Notes under the pieces: generated by a model
What the model was told of the DNA's origin: nothing
What the model saw: only the letters and a program-made list of their open reading frames with translations
Databases searched by the model: none
Assembly: GCA_029856425.1 (NCBI GenBank)
Contig: JAHQWZ010000007.1
Location: 1 to 18,809, forward strand
Origin: Candidatus Thorarchaeota archaeon
Lineage (GTDB): Archaea > Asgardarchaeota > Thorarchaeia > Thorarchaeales > Thorarchaeaceae
Length of the DNA: 18,809 bases
Direction: 5' to 3'
Shown here: piece after piece, positions 6,344 through 12,971 of the stretch
Position numbering within the stretch: the stretch's first letter is position 1
Layout of the letters: each line of letters begins with the position of its first letter
Made by a program: the position numbers and the translations under genes

Positions 6344-7555
6344 CTAACGAATCTCAAAGCGGTCTGGAAACTTCGACAGGGGCATATTGGTCGTGCTAGT
6401 AATGGCATAGGTGTCTTCAATACCTAGGACTTCACGGCCAGGAGTGATGATTTTCGGCTCACATGCAAGAACATTACCCTGCTCTAGATCCGGGCCTTTT
6501 GAATAGAATATGGGCAGCTCATCCAGCTCAAGTCCAACTCCATGTCCGAGAAAAGCCACTTTGTCTTTGTTTATTCCCATGAATTGGTCGTGTATGCCCA
6601 GATCTATACTAAGGTCCATCACATCTGCATAGAGCTCTCCCAGATTAGATCCCGGCTTCATCATTTTGAGTAGAAAGCCCTTGACCTGCAATAGATTATC
6701 CAACTTTGAATTATGGTCCTCATTAAACTTGCCGCATATGAAGGTCCGGGTCGTATCAGAGTGGTAACCCTTCATGTTCCCGCATGTGTCGACCAGAAAT
6801 GGGCGGTTTCGACCGAGCTTCTGATGGGTTGGCCCCAGCGGATACTTCAACGAGAGCCCCACACCAGAAATTGGCGTGAAGAATGTGTTTAATGTGGAGC
6901 CACTACTGGAAACAACGTAGGAATAGATAAGCATCTCAGAGTTGAATGAACGAGTTGTGATAAAACCGGCATGTCCATTCTCCACCATCCAGGCATCAAG
7001 CTTCATTGAGAGCGTAATCTCAGTCATCTCAGGAGTAGCTATCTCTGTACAGAACTCGAATGATCGGTCTACAAGTTTCGCAGCATCCTCAATCAGTCCA
7101 ATCTCAAAACTCGACTTCTTTGAACGAATCTTTCTGAACATATCACTACCATCTGAGAGTTGAATTTCGTCTGCTCTAGACTGAAGATAGCTCATCAATG
7201 AATAGGGGATGACATCAGCTTCCATCACAATTTTGGAGCCCGATGGCACATTGAGAGTCTGGAATAATTGCGAGATGCGCCCCATGGGTTTAATTTCAGG
7301 TATCAAGGAGTATGATTCAACCAATTCCAAATTTCGCTCAACTAGGCGAATTGGAACTCCCTCAACAGGCACGTAGACAATTCCACCTGTGCCTACTCCC
7401 GAATAGTAGTATAATTCGGTGGTAGTCATCAAAATGGCACCATCAAGCTCATCACTTCTGAGGTGGTCTTTCAGCCGTGCAATTCGGTGGTCTATCTCTG
7501 CTTTTGGAAGTCTGGAATACACCTCTGACATAACCCCCAATGACTCATAGCTCAA
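6344..7555 (-). CDS. M24 family metallopeptidase (Xaa-Pro aminopeptidase/dipeptidase-like)
   Basis: 403 residues in two domains: an N-terminal creatinase/prolidase-type domain (about 15-145) and a C-terminal pita-bread catalytic domain (about 150-395). All five dinuclear-metal ligands are seen: Asp256 in VDTCGNMKGY, Asp267 in HSDTTRTF, His338 in LGHGVGLE, Glu366 in CEPKIITPG and Glu380 in GIEDTY. Enzymes with this layout cleave Xaa-Pro bonds or related peptides in the cytoplasm, though substrate cannot be assigned from motifs. The start is TTG 7555, with GGAG 8 nt upstream; ATG 7531 is an alternative with only a G-run almost touching it. The gene diverges from the Cys-rich protein at 7709 across the AT-rich palindrome region. 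Confidence 0.92.
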   Translation of the reverse strand: MSYESLGVMSEVYSRLPKAEIDHRIARLKDHLRSDELDGAILMTTTELYYYSGVGTGGIVYVPVEGVPIRLVERNLELVESYSLIPEIKPMGRISQLFQTLNVPSGSKIVMEADVIPYSLMSYLQSRADEIQLSDGSDMFRKIRSKKSSFEIGLIEDAAKLVDRSFEFCTEIATPEMTEITLSMKLDAWMVENGHAGFITTRSFNSEMLIYSYVVSSSGSTLNTFFTPISGVGLSLKYPLGPTHQKLGRNRPFLVDTCGNMKGYHSDTTRTFICGKFNEDHNSKLDNLLQVKGFLLKMMKPGSNLGELYADVMDLSIDLGIHDQFMGINKDKVAFLGHGVGLELDELPIFYSKGPDLEQGNVLACEPKIITPGREVLGIEDTYAITSTTNMPLSKFPDRFEIR

Positions 7556-7643
7556 TATGACTTCTCCGACAGTAGCCTTGGTAGAAAGAAAACTAATCCA
7601 AATGCAAAGAATCGGGAATATTGTTGAAAATAATATGTAGCAA

Positions 7644-7667
7644 TATAGTATATTAGGATATACTATA
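7644..7667. promoter_or_regulatory. perfect AT-rich palindrome, candidate operator over TATA box
   Basis: TATAGTATAT (7644-7653) and ATATACTATA (7658-7667) are exact inverted copies separated by TAGG. The element sits 42-65 nt before ATG 7709 and contains TATA-box-like sequence, so a dimeric regulator bound here could block or redirect transcription of the Cys-rich protein. The M24 gene starts 89 nt away on the other side. The flanks (7615-7680) are also very AT-rich. Confidence 0.5.
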
Positions 7668-7708
7668 CTTAATATTACTTGACCGGGTATTGAATTGGGG
7701 CCGAGCAG

Positions 7709-8056
7709 ATGACAGACGTCGCACCTACAGCCAAAAACTCCAGTAAACCCCCATGTGGGCGCTGCGGTTGCATAATAGTCTATACTGGAAAACTATGCTT
7801 GTTCTGCGAAGCCGCAAAGGAAATCATTGGAGAGGCAATCAATCAGTATGGCGTTTCCAATGACGCAATCTGTCAGATTGATGTGGACGAGGGCGAAGCA
7901 GCTGGATGTGGTTGCGAGGATGTTGTGACAAGCTTGCCCACTATTCGAATTTGCGAAGTTGTACTCGAAGGCCTCCCGGATGAGGGGCAGGTGACGGATG
8001 CCGTTCTTCGTGCACTCATGATGGACTGCTTCTGTGATAGCCCGGCTGTAATTTAA
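7709..8056 (+). CDS. cysteine-rich thioredoxin-fold protein
   Basis: 115 residues. Residues 22-104 look like a glutaredoxin/thioredoxin fold: strand IIVYTG, active-site motif CLFC (Cys30, Cys33) at the start of a helix, strand AICQIDVDE, and the cis-proline segment SLPTIRI with Pro77. What is unusual is cysteine content: 11 in 115 residues, arranged as CGRCGC (16-21), CLFC (30-33), CGC (67-69) and CFC (107-109), plus Cys55 and Cys82. The outer motifs could bind zinc or an Fe-S cluster or form a relay of disulfides. There is no signal peptide. ATG 7709 has only a weak GGGG upstream. It stands alone behind a palindromic candidate operator. Thiol-disulfide exchange is a family-based guess; the substrate is unknown. 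Confidence 0.75.
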   Translation: MTDVAPTAKNSSKPPCGRCGCIIVYTGKLCLFCEAAKEIIGEAINQYGVSNDAICQIDVDEGEAAGCGCEDVVTSLPTIRICEVVLEGLPDEGQVTDAVLRALMMDCFCDSPAVI

Positions 8057-8062
8057 CCATGC

Positions 8063-8085
8063 CAAAACAAGCTTTCGAGGTTTTG
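8063..8085. terminator. short hairpin between convergent genes
   Basis: CAAAAC (8063-8068) pairs with GTTTTG (8080-8085), with a possible inner CT-TTCG-AG turn. It fills the 29-nt gap between two convergent stop codons and may end transcripts from both sides. The stem is short. Confidence 0.35.
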
Positions 8086-8544
8086 TTATGCCAATCCGGA
8101 TAGGGGATTTGCTGCATGATCTTTGATGCTCTCTTCTTGTCCAGATGTTTCTATTGCACATGGCCGGGTTTTCCGGACAAAATCAATCGCATCAAGACCT
8201 TCAGTCTGACCGTAGATGTAGACCTCAGCAATGGCAAGCATGGTTCCTGTCCGGCCGCAACCGGCAAGACAGTGAACCAGTACAGGCTTGTCTTGACTCA
8301 GAGCGGTCTTCAGGATGTCCACAAACTCCCTTACGTTCTGCTCAGAGGGTATGTCAAAGTCTGGTATCGAGATTTGGTGATGCTCAAGGTCGAACTCTGA
8401 GAAGTCGGGAAACCCAAACCTTGATTCCAGAGAAACTACAACCTTGATGCCCGCCTCTGCAATTTGCTGAAGATCATCATTGTTTTCGGGTAATGAAGAC
8501 CCCCACAACTCACCAGGCCTATGTTCGAATAACTGAAACACCAA
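8086..8544 (-). CDS. dual-specificity / tyrosine phosphatase-like protein
   Basis: 152 residues of the cysteine-based phosphatase superfamily. The P-loop HCLAGCGRTG gives nucleophile Cys92 and phosphate-binding Arg98 (CX5R followed by T), and IPDFDIPS supplies the likely general acid Asp62 or Asp64. RPCAIETSGQEESI near the C terminus matches the closing motif of small archaeal dual-specificity phosphatases. The protein should remove phosphate from phospho-Tyr/Ser/Thr or a small phosphorylated molecule in the cytoplasm. The start is TTG 8544 with a weak GGTG upstream; GTG 8541 is equally possible. It lies 24 nt behind the endonuclease gene on the same strand and is probably co-transcribed. Confidence 0.88.
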   Translation of the reverse strand: MVFQLFEHRPGELWGSSLPENNDDLQQIAEAGIKVVVSLESRFGFPDFSEFDLEHHQISIPDFDIPSEQNVREFVDILKTALSQDKPVLVHCLAGCGRTGTMLAIAEVYIYGQTEGLDAIDFVRKTRPCAIETSGQEESIKDHAANPLSGLA

Positions 8545-8568
8545 TGGACACCATCTGGGACTTTGAAC

Positions 8569-9024
8569 TCAAATGTCTACTCTAATAGTCTCCCATTTGA
8601 CTCTACCAGAATCCACAGCCTCTTTGATCCTGCGTTCAGTTCTACTAAGTTTTGCATCCCCAGTCTTGATATCAGCGAGGACCACTGTGATGGGGGGGTC
8701 AGTATGACTGTCCTTCACCTCGGTATAGCCATCAAAAATCAGATAGTCGATAGGAGCACCAATAAAACGCGCATCAGCAGGATTGTACTGGAAGATATCG
8801 CTCATCATTGGGACCATATGCTCAGCAATTTTGCCCTTTATGACATAGCGGCTTCTTTGCGCTGCGTCCCTTCTAATAGCACCTTCTTGCTCTGCCCAAG
8901 TCTTTTCAAATTCAGCAGTCACCATCTCGATTCGATGCTTGAGACGCCAGTTCATAATTAGATAGACGAAAAATGTAACAAGCAGCCCTATTCCAAGACC
9001 AAGAAGCACATCCTCGAAAGCCAT
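8569..9024 (-). CDS. membrane-anchored endonuclease related to archaeal Holliday junction resolvase (COG4741 type)
   Basis: 151 residues. A single membrane helix at about 7-25 is followed by a charged, coiled segment (27-55) and a PD-(D/E)XK-like nuclease domain. Diagnostic stretches are KGKIAEHMVPMM (63-74), YNPADARFIGAPIDYLIFDG (80-99) and ADIKTGDAKLS (117-127), then ERRIKEAVDSGRVKWE. Candidate active-site residues are Glu68, Asp94, Asp118 and Lys120; the family usually has EVKTG where this protein has DIKTG. I place it in the group described as predicted endonucleases distantly related to archaeal Holliday junction resolvase; activity is not established. ATG 9024 has a TATA box about 26 nt upstream, consistent with a leaderless mRNA. 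The phosphatase gene follows. Confidence 0.85.
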   Translation of the reverse strand: MAFEDVLLGLGIGLLVTFFVYLIMNWRLKHRIEMVTAEFEKTWAEQEGAIRRDAAQRSRYVIKGKIAEHMVPMMSDIFQYNPADARFIGAPIDYLIFDGYTEVKDSHTDPPITVVLADIKTGDAKLSRTERRIKEAVDSGRVKWETIRVDI

Positions 9025-9044
9025 GGAGTTCTATCAGCTCAATA

Positions 9045-9054
9045 GCATATATGC
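9045..9054 (-). promoter_or_regulatory. TATA box, leaderless start of the endonuclease gene
   Basis: GCATATATGC is a palindromic box A centred about 26 nt before ATG 9024. There is no clear ribosome-binding site between, so transcription probably starts at or near the ATG. Confidence 0.5.
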
Positions 9055-9221
9055 ACGGGTAATCGCCGGGTATTGCGTCATCAAAGGCAATCAATACTTG
9101 TGATATCAACTCGAAATTGAGAAGGTTCATTCTGAAACCATCAAATGAATCAGAAAGAGCCCGCTAGATTGATTCACGATTACATGCTTGCTTGTAGAGA
9201 ATCTGGAATCAGGATTGAAAA

Positions 9222-9629
9222 ATGAGGACTCAAACGAAACTGATAGGTATGGGCGCAATAGTCATTGTCATGCTGGCCGGGATTATCGTCTTAGTCGTCC
9301 TTGATGATGTCGAGGGCCCTCTGATTTGCGAAGTGAATATTCTTCCTGTGCCGCCTGCACCGGAGGACAGAATCAGTGTGACTATCTATGCAATAAATCC
9401 ATCAGGAGTATCAAGAGCACAGCTCTCTTGGTCGATCAATGGTGAAGAATGGGCATCAAAGGATATATCGTTCTTTGATGGTCAATGTATTGCAGGTGGA
9501 CGGTGGGTCGGCGATTTCGGCCCAGTTCAAGAGGGGGACTCCCTGGATTTCTATGCGACAGCGTATGACAGCTCTGCATTCACGAATCCTACTGACACCC
9601 GGACATTCTCATTTGAAATAAGTCCATGA
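9222..9629 (+). CDS. small membrane-anchored extracellular beta-sandwich protein
   Basis: 135 residues. A basic N terminus and hydrophobic helix (about 9-28) form an uncleaved anchor or signal peptide. The remainder alternates beta-strand-like segments: DRISVTIYAINPSGVSRAQL, WSINGEEW, RWVGDFGPV and LDFYATAYDSS. This strand pattern resembles Ig-like/FN3 surface domains. Cys36 and Cys89 could form a disulfide outside the cell. AGGAT sits 6 nt before ATG 9222. The next gene on the strand is another surface protein, but a hairpin and 146 nt lie between them, so they may be separate units. No enzymatic motif is seen. Confidence 0.7.
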   Translation: MRTQTKLIGMGAIVIVMLAGIIVLVVLDDVEGPLICEVNILPVPPAPEDRISVTIYAINPSGVSRAQLSWSINGEEWASKDISFFDGQCIAGGRWVGDFGPVQEGDSLDFYATAYDSSAFTNPTDTRTFSFEISP

Positions 9630-9658
9630 CAGGCAGTAGAGAACAGCAATGTGTCAGC

Positions 9659-9681
9659 ATAAGCGGCTCTCAGAGGCTTAT
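9659..9681 (+). terminator. hairpin after the small surface protein gene
   Basis: ATAAGC (9659-9664) pairs with GCTTAT (9676-9681) and CTCT pairs with AGAG inside. It starts 30 nt past the stop codon but lacks a T-run, so a terminator role is uncertain. Confidence 0.3.
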
Positions 9682-9775
9682 TGAGTAGACTTGGACATTT
9701 ACCGGGATGAGAATGCTAATAGAGGCCAAATCCCAAACAGACGCCATAGCGACTCTTGGAAGGTGGTGTACCCTT

Positions 9776-11320
9776 ATGGCGAACTATCGAAAGGTCTTCT
9801 GCACAGTGATAGCAATCGGTCTCTTCATTGGAATCACTCAAACCTCACTTCAGGTTTCTGCCGAATGGGCACGAGCACCTAATCGACTAGCTCATCATTC
9901 AGATGCCAACATCGTGGATTTCACTCAGAACCTGCTTCTCTCAACTGATGACTTCGCGTACAATCATCATGTAGAGGTCACGATGGTCATCAGTGACAAT
10001 GGAACTCTCTTTGCTGGATGGAAGAACTCTGAAACTCACAATGGAGGGGGAGCAAGGGTCAGCTTTGTGAAGTCAAGTGATGGTGGTGAAACGTGGTCAT
10101 ATCCCTTTCAAATGCCAATGTTCTGGCAGAGTGTCACTTCAAGACAGTCTGACCCCTGGATGGCGTGGTATGATGGGGTGCTGTACTATGCATATCTTGA
10201 ATTCACAGACACGCTTTCACAGATTACCGTGGCAAATAGTCACGATTATGGGACATCATGGCATACCGTACAATCGACCTTTGGAGGAGGATTTGCTGAC
10301 AAGGAAACTATTGCAGTTGGAAATGATGGAGTTGTCTACGTTGCATATGATGACATAGTCGACAACAATTCCACGATTAGACTAACACGGTCTCTTGATG
10401 AAGGAGATTCGTTCGAAGCAGTCAGTGTTATAGCGGAATCAGATCCAGGAAACGTTGCTCCATATCTGGCTGTGAACTCGGCAAATGATGTCTATGTGGT
10501 ATGGACTTACATCAATGAAACCCTAGGAAATCTGTACCTGGATGCTAGTCTTGACCAAGGCCTCACTTTTGGCGAGGAGGCGTTCATCAATCAAGATGGG
10601 GACTACGCCGCTTGGACTACTGCGGAAGGTCTACCAGCTAAGATTACCCTTCCAGTAATGCACTTTGAGCAGCGTCCAGAGCAGAATGACAGGATGTACT
10701 TGCTATGGGCAGATCGGTTTGATGGTGCTCATGACACCTTTGACGTGTACCTTCGGTACTCGGACGACTATGGAGAAACATGGAATCCTAGGATTCTCAT
10801 TAATCCTGAAACGAATGGTGACCAATGGAACCCTGAGATGGCCATTGACTCAACAGGACGTCTTCATATTGGATATTATGATGAGCAGGACGACTTCTAT
10901 AGACTTTATTACAGGTCATTAATCTTTACAGGACCTTCTGACTCAATTCCTGAATTTGGACCAGTAATCCCAGTTGCTACACAGAATACTTCGAGCAGCT
11001 TCACAAGACCAGGGGAATATTTCGGAATTCAAGTAGACGCTGATGACATTCCACATGTGACTTGGGCCGACGGCAGAAATGGAGAGATGGATATCTATTA
11101 TGCCAGAGGTCTTCGGACTCAGCAGACTGAGCCTACAGGTACTACAGATATTAGCTCCCAGACTACTACAACGGGTACAAGTACCGAGCTGCCTAATGGG
11201 TTCTGGTCTGCAGTAGCGCCTTTTGTCATAACGACAATACAAGTCGGTGCTGTTGCCCTGTTTGTTCTTGCAATCTATGTCCTGATGCGTCGGAAGCCAT
11301 GGTTGCTTGAAGATCACTAA
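9776..11320 (+). CDS. surface-anchored sialidase-fold (BNR/Asp-box) protein
   Basis: 514 residues. A signal peptide (about 1-29, cleavage near VSA) leads into a beta-propeller-like region with five Asp boxes: SSDGGETW (100-107), SHDYGTSW (155-162), SLDEGDSF (206-213), SLDQGLTF (258-265) and SDDYGETW (329-336). A Thr-rich stalk (450-470), a membrane helix (about 480-504) and a short basic tail (RRKPWLLEDH) anchor it to the cell surface. Asp-box propellers include sialidases and other glycan-active or non-enzymatic proteins; I cannot confirm the sialidase arginine triad, so hydrolase activity is open. The frame opens at ATG 9707, but ATG 9776 has AGGTGGTG 7 nt upstream and gives a proper signal peptide. 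Confidence 0.85.
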   Translation: MANYRKVFCTVIAIGLFIGITQTSLQVSAEWARAPNRLAHHSDANIVDFTQNLLLSTDDFAYNHHVEVTMVISDNGTLFAGWKNSETHNGGGARVSFVKSSDGGETWSYPFQMPMFWQSVTSRQSDPWMAWYDGVLYYAYLEFTDTLSQITVANSHDYGTSWHTVQSTFGGGFADKETIAVGNDGVVYVAYDDIVDNNSTIRLTRSLDEGDSFEAVSVIAESDPGNVAPYLAVNSANDVYVVWTYINETLGNLYLDASLDQGLTFGEEAFINQDGDYAAWTTAEGLPAKITLPVMHFEQRPEQNDRMYLLWADRFDGAHDTFDVYLRYSDDYGETWNPRILINPETNGDQWNPEMAIDSTGRLHIGYYDEQDDFYRLYYRSLIFTGPSDSIPEFGPVIPVATQNTSSSFTRPGEYFGIQVDADDIPHVTWADGRNGEMDIYYARGLRTQQTEPTGTTDISSQTTTTGTSTELPNGFWSAVAPFVITTIQVGAVALFVLAIYVLMRRKPWLLEDH

Positions 11321-11326
11321 AACCTC

Positions 11327-11343
11327 CATCATTGTCGATGATG
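11327..11343. terminator. hairpin after the sialidase-fold gene
   Basis: CATCAT (11327-11332) and ATGATG (11338-11343) form a 6-bp stem with a 5-nt loop just past the stop codon. No T-run follows, so this is a weak candidate. Confidence 0.2.
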
Positions 11344-11419
11344 TAGCTACCATTGAATCTTGGTAAATACGGGAGATTCATAAAGCGCGAGTTCCGCACC
11401 ATAAGTATTGAGAGTGATG

Positions 11420-12454
11420 ATGAAGCGATTATTCGAATTACTCAAGGTCCTAAGCGAAATCCCGGGACCTGTAGGGCGGGAAGGCCTTGTACAAGAGAAA
11501 GTCAAGAAACACCTAGTGGACTTAGGATTAGAGGTCCTGCAGGACAAAATTGGTAATCTCACAGCCACGATGGCAGGAACCAACAAGCATTATGCCTTAG
11601 TCGCCCACGCGGATGAAGTGGGCTTTCTAGTAAGCAACATCGAATCGTCTGGGTTCATTCGTGTCAAGTGGAACACGACATCACATATGCCGGATCTAAG
11701 ACTATTGCCCGGTCAACATGTAGTGCTCATGGTCGACGATGGAATGGTCCCTGGAGTCTTCTGTGTGAAGACCGCACATATTGCAGGTCCAGAGGGTAAG
11801 AAGCAACTCCCTTCATACAATGAGATATTCCTAGATATCGGTGCCTTTTCGGCTGAAGAGGTGAAGGAAAGAGGGGTTCATATCGGAACACCTGTGCTCT
11901 ATGACACTGTTCTAAGGCAGAATGGACACAATGTCGTTGGCAAGTCATTGGATGACAGGGTGGGCCTTACAATGATGTTAATCCTGGCAAAGGAATTTTC
12001 CAAGCTTGCGGAGGACAAGCGTCCTACGCTGACGTTTGTTTCCACGGTCATGGAAGAGCTAGGGGCAAAAGGGGCTGCGTCTGTTGCTAAGAATCTAGAT
12101 GTGGACGGGGTGATCATTCTCGAGATCGGACTGGCTGACGACCATCCTGGCACAGATGGGGAGGCCTGTGTGGCTCTGGGAAAAGGGCCAGTCATTGTTG
12201 TTAAGGACACTCAGCTGCATTATTCTCATGAGATGATTGAGAAATTCATAGCCACTGCTGAAAAGAGCAATATTCCTATTCAACGCGCGGTGTATCACAA
12301 CTACGCTACAGATGGACTTCAGATGGTCATGCAGGGGCAGCTAGTTTCGACTCTAGCAATACCTTGCAGATATTCGCATAGCAGCTTTGAATCATTGAAT
12401 CTTGCGGACGTTGAGAATGCAATTCAGCTTCTTATGCAATTTCTGAAGGAATAA
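11420..12454 (+). CDS. M42 family metallo-aminopeptidase (TET/FrvX type)
   Basis: 344 residues. M42 enzymes form large tetrahedral complexes that trim peptides in the cytoplasm with two metal ions. Visible sites from ATG 11420: VAHADEVGF (His63, Asp65), KSLDDRVG (Asp178), VMEELGAKGA (Glu212, Glu213), LEIGLADDHPG and CRYSHSSFESL (His320). Where M42 enzymes normally have an Asp ligand 22 residues after the EE pair, this protein has Glu235. The frame opens at TTG 11408, with ATGs at 11417 and 11420; 11420 is chosen because GAGAG sits 5 nt upstream and homologues begin with a similar MxxLFELLKxLSEIPGP. It ends 6 nt from the convergent NfeD gene. Confidence 0.92.
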   Translation: MKRLFELLKVLSEIPGPVGREGLVQEKVKKHLVDLGLEVLQDKIGNLTATMAGTNKHYALVAHADEVGFLVSNIESSGFIRVKWNTTSHMPDLRLLPGQHVVLMVDDGMVPGVFCVKTAHIAGPEGKKQLPSYNEIFLDIGAFSAEEVKERGVHIGTPVLYDTVLRQNGHNVVGKSLDDRVGLTMMLILAKEFSKLAEDKRPTLTFVSTVMEELGAKGAASVAKNLDVDGVIILEIGLADDHPGTDGEACVALGKGPVIVVKDTQLHYSHEMIEKFIATAEKSNIPIQRAVYHNYATDGLQMVMQGQLVSTLAIPCRYSHSSFESLNLADVENAIQLLMQFLKE

Positions 12455-12460
12455 AGGGAT

Positions 12461-12853
12461 TTAGTCGTTCTCCATACCAAATGGAGCCACTATGACTCTC
12501 ATCATGTCGCGAGATACGACTTTGACCTCTGTTCCAACCCCAATGCTACCTGTATCACATCGAGCTTCCCAAATCTCGGCGCCAACTTTGATTTTGCCCG
12601 AGCTGACGGTCACCTCTTCAATGACCTTTCCCCTCAAGCCTTCAAGTTCATAGAAAGAGTACGAGCTTTCTTGCAGGCTCGGGTATACTAGGTAATACTT
12701 TGCCGCTACAAACACAATTGCTCCAATTATCAGCAACACCGTGAGGGGAATAAACCAATCAGGAACGAAAAAGTAGGCAAGTACCATAGCTACTGGGACT
12801 AAAAAGAGCTCGTCTACTGTAATGGCAATGAACTTGACTCTAGGGGAAACCAT
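12461..12853 (-). CDS. NfeD-like membrane protein (short form)
   Basis: 130 residues. Two membrane helices (about 14-30 and 33-55) are followed by a soluble OB-fold domain (70-123) with the NfeD pattern: GLRGKVIEEV, SGKIKVGAEIWEARCD, IGVGTEVKVVSRDMMRVIV. Short NfeD proteins are usually paired with a stomatin/SPFH protein, and long ones are fused to a ClpP-like protease; neither partner gene is next to this one. AAGGTGG lies about 12 nt before ATG 12853, a little far. The gene shares a 118-nt upstream region with the divergent MFS gene, which carries inverted and direct repeats. Confidence 0.88.
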   Translation of the reverse strand: MVSPRVKFIAITVDELFLVPVAMVLAYFFVPDWFIPLTVLLIIGAIVFVAAKYYLVYPSLQESSYSFYELEGLRGKVIEEVTVSSGKIKVGAEIWEARCDTGSIGVGTEVKVVSRDMMRVIVAPFGMEND

Positions 12854-12879
12854 TCTCTTCTGCAGCCACCTTCTTACGA

Positions 12880-12946
12880 GTGATACTTTGCTTTTGGACT
12901 GAAAAGCCTTTGCTACAGGTCAATTGCTTTCGCAAAGTGATATCAC
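12880..12946. promoter_or_regulatory. inverted and direct repeats between divergent nfeD-like and MFS genes
   Basis: GTGATACTTTGC (12880-12891) recurs inverted as GCAAAGT-gat-ATCAC (12932-12946), with a 3-nt insertion in the second arm. CTTTGCT occurs twice in direct orientation (12886 and 12908, 22 nt apart), and the inverted core GCAAAG is at 12932. GCTTTT/AAAAGC forms a further small palindrome between them. Repeats at about two helical turns suggest binding sites for a regulator of one or both genes. Confidence 0.4.
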
Positions 12947-12971
12947 ACAGGACCATTAAAAAGCAGTTCAC

